In this document: piece after piece, positions 52,334 to 64,000 of the stretch
Numbering within the stretch: the first letter of the stretch is position 1
How the letters are laid out: each line of letters opens with the position of its first letter
Source of the DNA: Darksidea phi
Lineage: Eukaryota > Ascomycota > Dothideomycetes > Pleosporales > Lentitheciaceae
Length of the DNA: 64,000 bases
Reading direction: 5' to 3'
Assembly: GCA_030770425.1 (NCBI GenBank)
Contig: JASJFT010000006.1
Location: 124,001-188,000 of the forward strand
Made by a program: the position numbers and the translations under genes
The notes under the pieces: model-generated
Databases searched by the model: none
Told to the model about the DNA's origin: nothing
What the model saw: only the letters and a program-made list of their open reading frames with translations

Positions 52334-53535
52334 TTGTCCCTTCCTATATTTCATCTCCGTAGTTCATCTTTGAGTTTACTACTTAATCACTTCACGCGTA
52401 TATTCATTGAGACGACCTTTACGACCATTCCATCAAACCATTCAAAACCATCCTTCATCTCTCTATCATCATCACTGTTGTTTTAGAGCGTAGCATTGTT
52501 ACCATTGTCAGTATCATTAGCGGGTTGTCATCATCACTTTTGAGGGGAGCCATTTCACATCCCAAAGCTTTGGATTGTAATTTTCCATGCGCTTCGCGGC
52601 GGTAGTGTCGATACCCTTTGCTTCTTCTCGTTCCTTCACTGTCCTCGCACCTCAAATGTGAGGATTGCGATGGCAGAGCAAGAGTCTTTCGAGCATGTTT
52701 CTGTTTTTGCTGTTTGCATTTTTTGAGTATTTGCATTTTGTGCTTTTGCGTTTGTATTTATTCTTTTCAATGGGAGGCTTGTGTATAAGGTGGCTTGCAG
52801 AAGAATTGAAGGACACGACGAGCTTTGGAGAGTTTAGTTGGTTGTGTGGAGAAGTACGAGGAAGACATGAGTCCCACGTTCATGTGGGAGGTAGCAGTAT
52901 CGGCAACACGGAGGCTTGAAGCATGCGAAAGAGCGTTGGAGACTTTCACTTCGAAATAATGTACATTCTTGCCGTTCAGTGTTTATCTCTCCTCGCGCTT
53001 CAGCCATGTTACTACGTGTCATTGTTGTCCTGGACGGTTTTCGCTCCTTATAATGTCACTCTTCGTCCCGCTCTCCCCCCAAACATTCTCATCTCAAGCA
53101 ACATTAGCACATTTACTGTTTCCCTCAAATTGCAACGGCATATACGGGATATGAACGTGGACCTATTTACATTTATGCCAAAGACAAGCGCCTCGCGGCA
53201 AAAAAAGTCATGTTTTCGCTTCCAGTTTCCTCTCGCGAACACCTCTTCATATCATTCTTTCAATACCGTTGGCTAGGAGGAAGGCTTTTGAGATTGCAGA
53301 AAGGTAATGTAGTTAGGTATTATTGAGATGGAGTCACTCTCTAGAAGCTTGTTCTGGTGTGGAGAGCTACCATGATGGTGTGCATGACAGTCAACCCATT
53401 TGGCCGACGACTCTAACCCATATCCAAAAACGCTTGTCCCACTCGAATCCAAAATGCACGCGCACCTGGTATCACACTAGCGAACCCGCTCAGTTGATTT
53501 CCCTTAGGTTTCATCCTTGAAATGACAATAATACC
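52334..53535. other. convergent 3' region, WD40 / F-box genes
   Basis: 1.2 kb, AT-richer, with T-rich and pyrimidine tracts and no recognisable gene. Probably two 3' untranslated regions. Confidence 0.45.
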
Positions 53536-54812
53536 TCACCCATCCACATACTCCATATCCAACCCGTTGATCAGCCTCTCCTTCCCGTACAAGCTCAACA
53601 TCGCCAAACTATGATCTGGCATATTACATCCGTCCTCAATTCGCCCCTTAACCTCTCCAAGCGAGCACCCCAGCAACTCACTTAATCTCTCCAACAGAAC
53701 AGGCCATAGAGTCCTCTCCCTACTTCTCGGATCCCTCTGCGGACCATGTGTGACCGGGGGTTTGATCTCCCCTTCTGCAATATTTTCAGTATCCCAGTCA
53801 TGCGTCTAAATGTAGGGTAACGAAGTCAGCAAAACTCTTCCACGGGGGCTTCAGTACGTAGCGTTATGAATCTATGCCGCAAAATGTCACGGACTGCGAC
53901 ACAATCCTAGATGCCCAGTTTCAGCCGCAGGATTACGTACCGCATGGTCGTGATACAAATTGAGTAATGTGAGTTGGGCCGTGTCGGGGGAGAGAAACGT
54001 GGCGTGGATAAACGAAGGTCCGATCTCGAGACAACCCTCTGAGAAGCTGAATTCGATATCGTTGCGGAGGGAAAGCGCATTTGCGTCCATAAAATGGCCG
54101 TATGTGCGTTGATTTATTATCCCCGTACTATGATGGCGCGCCGTAAGGGTGGAGTGGTTGATGGCGAGGTAAACCGCTGTTAAGGGATCCTGAGGGAGGG
54201 ATTGGATGAAGGCGAGTTTGGCGAAGTATGACTCTGTCCAAAAATTAGCTCTGTACAGTGATAATTGTGAATGGAGCGGGGAAACCTACCGAATTCGTTG
54301 AGGCGATACAACAACAGCAGCCCGGTGTTTACAAGAGCCATGTTGTGCTTCTCTACCTTAAAACAGTTCAGGTCGCTCACCAGCACCGCCATAACATCAT
54401 CCACCAGATCGTACCTTTTGATACCTAGAGACCGACGGACAAAGTCAGTAAAGCTCATTCAGAGGGGTGTGAGCGCTTGTTGTCCTAGCCAGCAGTGGGG
54501 CCTGCTAGCGAAATACAACGCATTTAGCAACACCCAGTTGCTACCACAGAATTACGCACACTCCGCTAACCACTTGTAGTCTTGCTTCTCTTCTGCACAC
54601 GGAAAATCTGCAGGTGCATGCTGCAGCTCTTTTCGCATAAACGACTTAGTGATGGAGCGCTGGTAGACCTGTACGAGTGATCTGATGCGCGGATGGATGC
54701 TGGCCAGAGTAGTGATGATCGAGCCGTCACCGAAGGGAAGATGCCGAATGGTTTCGAGGAGGAGCTCCGGTGGAAATGATGCGTCGATAAGTTTGGGTTT
54801 GGATTGCGACAT
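53536..54812 (-). CDS. F-box protein
   Basis: Four exons (54812-54560, 54424-54290, 54233-53941, 53805-53536) give 316 residues. An F-box-like motif lies at the N-terminus (FPPELLLETIRHLPFGDGSI, then LASIHPRIRSLVQVYQ), after MSQSKPKLIDAS. The C-terminal part reads CIKRYDLVDDVMAVLVSD, LLLLYRLNEFESYFAKLAF, TLLNLYHDHATHDWD and RTLWPVLLERLSELLGCSLG, a layout shared by many lineage-specific fungal F-box proteins. It would bind Skp1 and recruit a target to an SCF ubiquitin ligase; the target is unknown. Two introns are 135 nt, longer than the others in the window. Junctions were chosen because they alone keep the frame. Confidence 0.75.
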
Positions 54813-55763
54813 GCTGGAATCGAATGGTGCCTATGGCTAAAGAAGGGGCTAAAAGGTCAACGAAGCTCATTCGGGGGCGTGTCAGTACCTGTTGTCTTGG
54901 GATAGGAGCTGTTTCCTTAAAATAAAAATGAATCGCGATCTGATAGAACACATGCAGTTCATACCTCAATGTTATGCACTGGATACGAAGATGTGGAGTG
55001 TTGGGGACACGGAAGTTGAGCCGGAGGAAGCAAGCTGTTAGATTAAGTAGCTGAAGCCGGCAAGAGCGTTCAAACAGGTCGTTTATACGTCGGAGTAGGC
55101 GCGGCTCGGCTCTGTATAACATGCTCTTTCGAAACCAAGGCGAATGCGTAATGTAGAGTTGTCATCAACAAAGTTATGGTCCGCTGCATCATGTGTTTAT
55201 CTGCGGACCTATGGAATACCATGATGGTGGTTTGGTCAACAAGGTGCCCGTCCGCTGTGGGGATGCACATGTCGACATAGACAGAAAGCGCAGCTGCATG
55301 ACGTGTTCTCAACCATGGACGGGTTCGCTGTTTGGGTGCTGATATGGCCGGTTGAGAAACGTGACTGCTGCCCGTGAAGTGGAAGCCGGCTCGACCGTTG
55401 GGAGCTGTCTCCGGCATCGCGCATTCAATGCGGGCATGCGAAGCTCTTCAATGAAACCTGGACCGGGTCGGCGGCCTGTAAAGTCAATCGTGACGCATTT
55501 TGTAGGGTGACTGTTGTGGATGTGTAGGTCAGGTACCTGCGCGTGGGGAGAAGGTCTCGGTTGGTGACTTTACTTATCGGCCAATCACATAGCGCAATTA
55601 CACGGGGTTTCTCTACGTGAACTACTGGAGAAGCCACGGCGCATGGAGGCAAGCTCCAAAGTACAGGCGCGGGTTGAACCGATATCATAGAGCCGTATAC
55701 AATTCCTGGGGAGGAGTGTACATTATCACGCAGGCTAGCATTTCCAGCCGGAGATAGTCACTT
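54813..55763. other. spacer with a partial copy of F-box intron DNA
   Basis: No gene is supported. About 45 bases near 54855-54900 resemble the first F-box intron (54440-54485): both read GAAGCTCATTC/TAAAGCTCATTC, followed by a G-rich stretch and CTTGTTGTC or CTGTTGTC. This may be a trace of an old tandem duplication. Confidence 0.35.
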
Positions 55764-56609
55764 TCACTGAATCTCAGCATATACATCCGTCCGCCTCAAC
55801 AAAGGGACCTCTCTCCTGACCTTCTCCAGATAGTCTAAATCAATATCCGCCGTCGCAATTTCGCTGATGTCGAGGCCTCTCCCTTTAACATCCTCTTCAC
55901 CTCCAAGCTCGGCGACGATCTTTCCCCATGGATCGATAATCATGCTGTGCCCATAACTGCGTCGGGTATTATCGGCATTGTGCGCACCACTTTGCGCAGC
56001 TGCTATAACATAGCTCTGCGTCTCAATCGCGCGCGCCCTTAGCAACGTCTCCCAATGTGCCTTCCCCGTCGGCACCGTGAAGGCGGAGGGGTATGTGATG
56101 ATCTGCGCGCCGCGATGGCGGAGAATGAGGGATGGCTCCGGGAAGCGTAGGTCAAAGCATATCAACAATCCTACTTTGCCTAGAGGTGTAGAGAAGGGGT
56201 GTTCGATTGTTAGACCACGTTCGACGGAGTTGCTCTCTTTGAGTATCGGGCCGTCTTTTATCTCAACGTCGAAGAGATGCAGTTTCTGATATCTTTGCGA
56301 TATCTTTCCACTCTCGTCGATCCACAGGAGGGTGTTTCTCACTTTCTTGCCGTCGGGGGTGGGTTCGTGGACCCCTACGTTTACGGGAAGACGGTGCTTG
56401 CGGGCTTCGTCTTGGATGCCGAGGACGAATTCAGATTCATTCACCGATTTGCAGAGGGATATCGTTTCTGGGGCGCTAGCGCCTATGTAGTCGGAAGCTT
56501 CAGGCAGGAACAAGGCTTTGGCACCGGCATCGGAGGCCTTTTGGATGAGGTGGCGACATTGGGCGAGGTTGTGGGTCATTGAGGAGGTGGAGCATATTTG
56601 GCCAATTGC
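55764..56609 (-). CDS. nitrilase-superfamily amidase, Nit1/Nit2-like (5' exon uncertain)
   Basis: The main exon encodes about 281 residues with the Glu-Lys-Cys triad of the family: FLPEASDY (Glu), YQKLHLFDVEIKDGPILKES (Lys) and LLICFDLRFPEPS (Cys). TYPSAFTVPTGKAHWETLLR, RARAIETQSYVIAAAQ and YGHSMIIDPWGKIVAELGG complete a match to fungal Nit proteins, which hydrolyse deaminated glutathione or omega-amides. The domain's first strand (AIGQICSTSS) lies upstream of the first ATG in this exon (56579), after a CTAAC..CAG acceptor at 56610, so a 5' exon exists. The best candidate is 57056-57045 (Met-Pro-Leu-Ala, then GTGAGT), giving MPLA-AIGQIC across a 435 nt intron. That join is a guess. Confidence 0.85.
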   Translation of the reverse strand, partial: AIGQICSTSSMTHNLAQCRHLIQKASDAGAKALFLPEASDYIGASAPETISLCKSVNESEFVLGIQDEARKHRLPVNVGVHEPTPDGKKVRNTLLWIDESGKISQRYQKLHLFDVEIKDGPILKESNSVERGLTIEHPFSTPLGKVGLLICFDLRFPEPSLILRHRGAQIITYPSAFTVPTGKAHWETLLRARAIETQSYVIAAAQSGAHNADNTRRSYGHSMIIDPWGKIVAELGGEEDVKGRGLDISEIATADIDLDYLEKVRREVPLLRRTDVYAEIQ

Positions 56610-57059
56610 CTGGGCGTGTTAGTCTTGTGCAAAAGCGTGATCGCAAGACGAATGATGTACGCGGCAATCAACAGAATGATGAAATAGGATAAAGTATCAT
56701 GGAGGGAAGGAAGGTATGCCAGCTTTTCGTGTCTAACGGAACAGGTATAAACTATCATTCATCGAAGATCATCAAGATAGGGCTTTCTATGTCGTAACTT
56801 GCAAGCATGTACTGATTATCTCCCTGGGCGTGGGAAGGAAGCACAGGTGAACATTATGTAGACGCCGTCCACTGGTGATATCATGTTCATTGGTATAGAG
56901 AGCGATAGAAACGATCGCCTCAATCGAGAACCTGAAAACTGGACAATAGGGATGAGGAAAGGAGTGTACAAAATACTGAGTACTACGATTGGTACAGACT
57001 TCGAAAATGAGGACACCAGGCGGGTTGGTAGAGGGGTCACTCACTGCTAGAGGCATCCT

Positions 57060-57739
57060 TAATGATCTCATGTGGACATCTATGTCCTGTTTGAATGTCA
57101 CAGGGTGGCTCGGGGAGAGGATGATCCGTAGTGCACATGACTTTGCCGCGTGGGGAACGCGCTAGCCCTAATTAGGTAGTAGTGATGTGAGGAGGCTTGC
57201 GAATTCAACCATTCGGAGAGTAAAGATAGTCCTTGCTTTCTGGACGGTAAAATCTGGCTGAGCATGCGACTTGGTTGTTCTCTAGCACCGTTTTGATTAT
57301 TATACAACAATCATTTCTGTGAGAACAACCGAGACCGCAGTAAGAGCTGTGGAAGCTGGGCTTAGACGCTAGTAACATTGTTTCAACCTGGCACCACGCC
57401 ATCAACAACCAGGACCTCTGTGCCGCCCCAGCGACCCCGCCAATCCTTGTCTACTCCGACTGAACACGATACCCGACAGCTCCAGCTTACCAGTCATCCG
57501 AAATTTCCCAAAAGACGGGATTACGTACGCCTCGGCGCCTTTTCGCTCTCAGTTTACACGCCCGAGCCCCCGCGGCGGCCTTGCAAGCCCTAGCTACAAT
57601 CTCACCAAAGTCCAATCTGGCCTTTTGTACACACACGCCATGAATGGCCCTAGACGGAAGCCGACCGACCGGTAAATGCTAGTAACGCTCGAACACACCT
57701 ATCGACTTGCGACGGGGGGAGAAGTACGGACACACAAAC
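57060..57739. promoter_or_regulatory. divergent promoter, Nit amidase / TMF-like gene
   Basis: About 680 bases without a supported gene. The part near 57380-57600 is CA/CC-rich, leader-like DNA on the plus strand. Confidence 0.4.
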
Positions 57740-60482
57740 ATGAGCGCTCAGCGGAAGGGAGGATGGGGCTCGCTCCTAGGCAGCGCTGTTGCGGGCCTCG
57801 AGTCGCGCCTGGACACGATATTGGCCGATGATGAACAGGCGACCGCAAAGGCAAAGGCTGTTGCGGAGACGGCAAAGCAGGGAGACAAGCAACGGCTGCA
57901 AGTTGATCAAGGTGGGTAGATACTATGGGACCCCTACAGACTACCTGAGATCCAGAGGCGATTGGACTAACCAGCAGAAGTATCACGTAGTTCTTCGCGA
58001 AGCAGACCCAATTCACGGTTACAGGATCGACTTGCGAAAGCGGTCAACAAGGGGAAAGAAGGCGCGGATTCAAGACCTTCGTCTGAGATGGGTTCGCGGC
58101 CAGAGACGCCAGTCCTGAAGAGTCCCGCTGTGGTCAGCGACACGGGAAGAACAAGCATTGATTCCAAAGTGTCAGAGTCAGCCGTGGAGCGCCTTCCAGT
58201 GAGCACAGATGAGGCTCCAAGGGAGGAAGAAGTCAAGGTCCACTTGTCCTCACGACCGTCAACTGAGGCCCCGAGATCATCTCCCCCAGCTTCGTCGGTT
58301 GTCTCGGAGCAGCCACCCTCCATGGCCATACCCACAATGCCCCTACCCTCGATCCTCGCACCGCAGACACCCTCCCCGCGCCAGTCGACCGATAGCGTTC
58401 CCTCCCGCCCATCATTCGAGATCACGACCCCCGCAGAGCCTAATCTGACCATGGAAGATCCCGAGATCCTACAATCGGAACTTTCCACACTACAGAAGAC
58501 GCACGATGAGACAATCCGTGAACACCGTGAAGAACTGCATTCCCATCTCGAGCGCGTGGATGCTTTACAGTCGAAGCTCACGTACCTCTCGCAACAGCTC
58601 GCGTCATATGCCAAAACTACGTCATCAGATAGCGAAGCAACCCCGGCGGACAAGAAGCTAGCGGAGAAGGACGCCCAGATTACAGCCCTCATGGAAGAGG
58701 GACAGAAGCTGTCAAAAACAGAGATGAAGCACATGACTACTATAAAGAAGATGCGCCAAAAAGCTCTAGAGACGGACAGGGAGATCACCAACCTCAAACA
58801 ACGGTTGTCCAAAGCTGAGAAGTCAATTGCAGAGCAGACAGAACGGACAAGACGTGCGGAAGCATCGGAGAGAGTAGCCCAAGAGAAGTTGAAGGTGGTA
58901 GCTAAAATCGAGAAGGACATTGAGATTATAAGTGCTGAGCGCGAAGAGGCGGGCCTTACTATCGCAGAATTGAGGAGACAACTCAACGATGCGCTATCCA
59001 GAGCTGAAGATGCGGAGAAGCGGGTCAAAGCCGGAGCTTTGGAAGCGGAGAAGCGGGTTACAGCTTCGCTAAAGGATGATATCGATAACATGCGGATAGA
59101 GAAGAAGCTTGCCGAGGACCGCGCAAAGCGGGAGCTTCAGGATGCCAAAGAGGACGCTACAAGGGAGCAAGAGAGGGCAAAAATTGCTGAGCTTGAACTG
59201 CGCGGCGAGATTGCCGTACGTTTTCTCTTATCGTCGTAGATATTGTGCATGCTAATAGGATGATCAGAACCTCGAGAGCAAGCTAGAGCTCCTCCGCAGC
59301 CGCTCTGAAGAAGTCTCGTCCTCCGCAACAGGCGACTCACAAGCCAAACTCCTTCGCCAGATCGAGACCCTGCAGACTCAATATGCCCTTGCTTCGGAGA
59401 ACTGGCAGGGTATCGAGAGTACACTGACATCCCGCGTCGCTGCGCTTGAGAAAGACCGCGATGAAATAGCAAAGCGGGAGTCCGATGTACGACGCAAAGC
59501 TCGGGAGGTCAACTCCAAAGCACGCCGACTGGAAGACGAGCTCGAGAACATCAGTGACCGAGCTCAGACTCTGGAGCAAGATCTCACCGAGCAACGCGCT
59601 TCGACCCAAAAACTACAAGCCAGGCTGGCGCAAGCAGAGACTGCAGCGCAAGACGCGAGGGCAGACCTCGAGCGAGAGAAGAAAGTCTGGGAGTCAGACT
59701 TTCAGCACCGGCTTGATGAGGAAAAGAACAAATGGAGACTGGAAATGCAATCTCAGTCTTTCCTCGCAAACGAGAATCATCTTCGCACCGGCTCGCCAGG
59801 GGCATCATACCGCAGACATTCTCCAGATCCACTCGGTGTCTACAACCGGCGAAATGTGCCGCGGTCGGTATCGCAAAGCATAGATTCATCGCTCTCACCA
59901 ATGGACCGTATGCTAGAAGAAGCGCGTCGCCCTTCCAGCTCCCGCCAGAAGTCCTCGCCGAATATGCGGACACCTGAAATCGGCATCCTGCAGCGTCAAG
60001 ACTCCTTCCCGTCCATCTCGTCCAACCTCAATGGCGCTAGTCCCTCCAATACCCCTTCCATTAACGCAGCTTCCTTCGACGAAGCCCTTGAAAACCCATC
60101 CTCTCCTCACCGCACAATCAACGACATGATCAGCGTCTCCACCGTCGGCGCCGGGCCCTCAGTTCAGTTAGTCGAACGCATGAGCGCCGCTGTCCGCCGT
60201 CTCGAATCCGAAAAGGCAACTTCAAAAGAGGAGATGGCTCGTTTGATCGCCCAACGCGACCATGCGCGTGAGGAAGTTGTTGTGCTGATAGGTGAAATTG
60301 AAGAAAAGCGGAGTCAAGACCTGAAAGTAGAAAAACTTGAAAAGGAGATGGCGGAGATGCATCAAAGGTATCAGACTACGCTGGAGATGTTGGGTGAGAA
60401 GAGTGAGAGAGTGGAGGAGTTGGAGGGGGATGTGGCGGACTTGAAGAAGATTTATAGGGATTTGGTGCAGACTATGAAGTAG
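57740..60482 (+). CDS. Golgi coiled-coil protein, TMF1/Sgm1-like
   Basis: Three exons (57740-57911, 57978-59215, 59268-60482) give 874 residues. The start GGWGSLLGSAVAGLESRLDT, a disordered Ser/Pro region, a central coiled coil of several hundred residues (LKQRLSKAEKSIAEQTERTR, EKIEKDIEII-type heptads) and a C-terminal coiled coil beginning VQLVERMSAAVRRLESEKAT match the TMF family (TATA-element modulatory factor, yeast Sgm1). The last part, ELEGDVADLKKIYRDLVQTM, is the Rab6/Ypt6-binding end of these Golgi tethers. Despite the family name, its action is at the Golgi in vesicle tethering. A short ERRPSSSRQKSS-type disordered segment splits the two coils. The opposite strand has a long spurious frame, an effect of the regular heptad codons. 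Confidence 0.9.
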
Positions 60483-63400
60483 ACGGGATGTTGGAGATCT
60501 TTTTTGGTACGAGACATGGCTATGGTGGCATTTGTTAGGCGTGGTTGGTACCCGATCTGAGGCAAGCGAGCCTTCTTCATACTTCTTTGGGTTTGCAGTG
60601 TGACATGGTACCGACCATGCGGTTGTAGAGATCAGATTACGATATGTTGTATCTTATGCCACTTCTTCTGTTGATGGTCCGAATCATGACCTGGGCGACG
60701 ATACATGGTTGTTGCATTCTGCTTAACGAGTGTGAATTACTACAATTGCAATAGCATCACCGTCAGTAAGGCCACCATACTTATGAACTCCGTACACCTA
60801 TACGAGCAGCTTGAGAGCCCTGTCTAAGTGCAGTAAGAGCATTGCTTGCGTACTTCCTTGACTAGAGCTACGGGCAGTGACTAGCTTTTCGAAAGGTTAG
60901 ATGACTACGTGGCAGAGAGCGCAAAGGTGGATTCTGCGAGAAGGCAGGTAACACTCAACTTGAACAGCTGTTTGGAGAGGTAATGGGCTCTCTTCCTCTA
61001 CTAACTGTTTGGTGATAGCTGGAACGAGCTTGAAAAGAAGCACAAGGCGATAACTCTCACTAGCACGCCGAACCGTATATATATACTTCTTCTGACCTCG
61101 TCGGTCGTGAACACCCCTCACGGAAGATGGTAGTCTGTACAGCTCTGCAGCTCTGCAGCTCTGTTATCGTATATAAGGTATGAGTATAGCCCCTCTATTA
61201 TATACAAAGTCCTACTGTGTTTCGTACGGACCTTACAAAAGAGACTCCGACTATGAAAATCCATACAAATACATTCTCCTGGATAGGTTCCGCGCGTTTA
61301 TGTGCCGAGGACAGCCCTATGCAATAGTGACTCTGTTATAAAGACCTAAGCGCAGCCTTCAGTCCCGACGATCCCTTTGATCTGCACGCCTCCGGTTCCT
61401 CCACGCGCCGATCTAGTCTGACAGAAGCAGCTGCAGCCACAAAATCTCGTGGTCATGCAAGTCGGCCTTGGTCTATCAATGCTTCGGGATAGGTGCAGTT
61501 GATGGTGCGGGGGTGGAATGCAGGCAACTGACTCGTGAAGCGCCTTGGAAAAAATACTGGACGGAAACTCCGAGGTTCTTAAAAAGCTGGCATGACATGT
61601 GATGTGTTTGAAAAACAGGACGAAAAGGAGAATAGATGTGGTGGTCGTTACGAAGATTGTGTGGTTATGAGTGCGTGGCAATGGATATCGCGGCGCAGAA
61701 CCGAAGATAGATATAAGCGGGGGCAAATCCTAGCAGTGGCATGCATTATGCATGTCTGCTTGGCAGCTTCAATGAAACACCTTCGTATCCATGGTTTATT
61801 GTAGTACGACCCCTTTCCCTGCGCGAAAAATTTTCGCAAAAAGGTTGCGGAGCGTAGAGAGGAGGTCCATCATACTATGGTTGCAGGGCGAAATATTCAC
61901 AAATCGCCACCCGCTGCGGAGACAGTCATAGGACCTTGTTTTAGCTGTTTAGCCCAATTATGCTATGTATATGCCTCGCTTGAGCTCTGCTGCACAAAGA
62001 CCGTTGTGGTGGCGATTGTTAATATTTACCCCTGCAACCATAGTAGAAAAGAAACCATGGTGGTAATGCTATGACACTTCGACCTGAACCAATTGCCCGC
62101 TAGTGTCGGGAGACCTGCCTTACATCTTGGGAAAGACCAGGTGGCCCTGACTGCGGACGTTGACTAAATCGACTTCAAGTCGGTCGTGTGTGCTCGATAT
62201 ATAAAGTGGATCTTGAATGGAGATGATGAAACCTGACCATCCCTTTGCGGTTGTAAAATGGTAATGAATTCTGGCCTAAAAGGTTCGGAGAAGAATTGTA
62301 GAAGGCTCCTATGTCTCGCAAATAGTTGTAGGGAAGCTGCGAGGTGGGCGTATGCTCACTGTGTTGCCGTCAAAGCTGTCAACAGTACACAGCCGCTAGA
62401 AGGTTTCGGAGTGGTTGATATAGGGGCGCCAAACTGGCTACGCCGGAAATCTTCTGGAGCGTATCGAAACATGATGCTTGGAGATCTTTCGGCTGAAGGG
62501 TGTGCCTTCTTATCCCAAGCTTGTCATGGGAGGCGGCCTTCGCCGAGGCAATTCTGTCCAGGAACTCGTTTATAGTGCAAGAAGTGTGTCGCATGCCGAC
62601 GTGGGATTTACGTATGGCGTATGACCCTTCATCGATAATGGGTTAGCAACTGTATGCTTTTTTTAGAAGGGAGAAAAGAAAAACCCTCCGCCCAGGAACT
62701 AGTCTGTATAAAGAAAACTGTGCATGCGTAGCTGCTACAATGCGTATAACTGCCTGTCAATTGATGGTTCAATGGCCTATGCAGGGATAGGATGAGAAAA
62801 GAAAGTTGGCTCGAGACTAACTATGGCAGCTCGGACGTGGCCAGAACACTTGCCATTCCTGGCGTGGAGACAGCGCTCCGAACTTCTGCCGTCTGACCTG
62901 TTTTCTGCAGTCTTTGCTCAGGCTATAGTCTACACACTGTGGCGTTGTGGAGGCGTCATGTGGCAGTGATAAAAGGCTGCTGTGCTCATGGAGTGCGGTA
63001 GAATTTAGGTTTGGATCGAGCACGCAGTCAGGTTGTACAGCATTTCCCCGCGATACTTAGTACCGGAAATGCGTTTGCGGAGTGATCCGGGCTTGAAGAA
63101 GTGCTCCGTTTGGTGTGGTAAAGGGGCGGGTAAAATGGAAGCGGGGGTGCCCGTCCCTGGCACGTGGGAGTTGATGGTCAGTCGTATTATCCGAGACTAG
63201 CTTCAAGGGTGCGCTGGCGATGGACGAGTACCTATAGGAAAGTAGCGGTGACGAAGACGACCTTGGAAGGCATTGGCAATTGGCTTCATGTACCTCGCCT
63301 GCAATGAGAGGTGGGAAGTGGCTTTGCAGCCTGCTCAGCTGCATCATATCACACACGTAAACTCTAGGCGATCGCGTAGACCGGGGGGAGTAGAGTTGGG

Positions 63401-63690
63401 CGACTAGGTGAAGGCAAACGAGGTACGTGAATGTCGGTCGGAGCCCTGTGATCTGCTCAGGGGTGCTCAAAGTGGGGATGGCTGCAGGATATGGAGACGG
63501 AAGAGGGTCGGCCGTCTGACAACAAGCGGATGATGTTGTGCGTTCTCCAATGAAGAGTGACGGCAGACAGGAAGTGCTGTGTGATGATGCTGTGACTGTG
63601 GAATGGGAGTAGAAAGGATTGTGATGATGGGATCCTGGGGGTGATCAAGCCAATCGCCCCTACTACCCTGTTAGGGGCGGGATGCTTCTA
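60483..63690. other. gene-free region
   Basis: About 3.2 kb with short open frames only, none recognised. AGCTCTGC is repeated about three times near 61142-61164 and an ATATATATA tract lies near 61075. It may contain the 3' region of the TMF-like gene and the promoter of a gene beyond the window. Confidence 0.4.
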
Positions 63691-63745
63691 AACCCCCCAA
63701 CCTCCCAACCTCCCAATCTCCCATTCTCCCAATCCTCATTCCTCC
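63691..63745. repeat. CCTCCCAA-type simple repeat
   Basis: A run of related units (CCCCCCAA, CCTCCCAA, CCTCCCAA, TCTCCCAT, TCTCCCAA) forms a short pyrimidine-rich satellite with period 8. Confidence 0.8.
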
Positions 63746-64000
63746 TGATGCTGTTGTCATGACAGGTAGGCTCGCCAAGCATCGGTAGCGCGCACACGTG
63801 GAAGAGGGGTAGCTGCATGGTGCCGACCGTGGTTTGCGATGCCAAGCCGCACGTTGCTGCCGGTTAAGGCGCGCGAACAGGGGCTAAGTGGCCGCAGAGA
63901 AGCGGTTCACGGCAATTGTCTGCCTCCATTTCCAACTTCTGTCTCCGCGTCGTGGTTGCGTGCCGCGCGATAGAGTTTACTACTCGGTGTCGGCCGGCTA
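63746..64000. other. right edge, no gene supported
   Basis: GC-richer DNA with pyrimidine tracts, possibly a promoter for a gene beyond the window. No coding sequence is supported. Confidence 0.35.

Noticed and set aside
57967..59091. 374-codon Ser-rich frame opposite the TMF-like gene
   Set aside because: It mirrors the heptad codons of the coiled coil on the other strand; the plus-strand gene has clear family similarity and good splice sites.

Overview
The window is nuclear DNA of a filamentous ascomycete (Pezizomycotina). The evidence is many 45-70 nt introns with GT..CTAAC..AG signals, decayed Fot1-like and Harbinger-like elements carrying C:G-to-T:A type damage, a LaeA-like methyltransferase, a pisatin-demethylase-type P450, and filamentous-fungal versions of UPF3, NatA, SIT4, Nas6, LEU5 and TMF/Sgm1. 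A dothideomycete is my best guess, but it is not proven by the sequence. Gene models below are spliced by eye.

Layout. (1) 1-13.8 kb is a repeat island. It holds an orphan first exon, AT-rich RIP-like DNA, a relic of a small secreted protein, a large intact transmembrane ankyrin-repeat gene, a 693 bp Harbinger-type MITE, a dead Fot1/pogo transposase, a phosphotransferase-like kinase gene and an unidentified decayed coding region. A ~0.3 kb repeat lies in inverted orientation on both sides of the ankyrin gene, MITE and Fot1 relic. (2) 13.8-21.4 kb has a tocopherol-cyclase-like gene, a ureohydrolase with a signal peptide, an Fpg/Nei-type DNA glycosylase and the NatA auxiliary subunit. (3) 21.8-25.3 kb has a divergent P450/methyltransferase pair sharing a 241 bp promoter, which looks like a small specialised-metabolism or detoxification unit. 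(4) 26-37.8 kb is dense housekeeping DNA: a membrane-anchored secreted protein, Nas6, PP6/SIT4 phosphatase, UPF3, the LEU5 carrier, a METTL4-like methyltransferase and a small conserved protein. (5) 38-47 kb is nearly gene-free, with one small disordered-protein gene, a peroxiredoxin fragment and short tandem and inverted repeats. (6) 47-60.5 kb has a 1698-residue WD40 protein, an F-box protein, a Nit-type amidase and a TMF/Sgm1 Golgi coiled-coil protein. (7) 60.5-64 kb shows no gene I can support.

The most notable observation is in the P450 gene. The reading frame between its second and third exons is restored only if a 55 nt intron, lying between the first and second nucleotides of the donor of a second 56 nt intron, is removed first. 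That arrangement is a spliceosomal twin intron (stwintron) of the [D1,2] type. The same gene's last intron lacks an AG acceptor. Other points of interest are the homogenised ankyrin array (11.6 units of 99 bp) inside a transposon-bounded island, a ~98-residue acidic insertion in the PP6 catalytic domain, and a second RNA-binding module at the C-terminus of UPF3.
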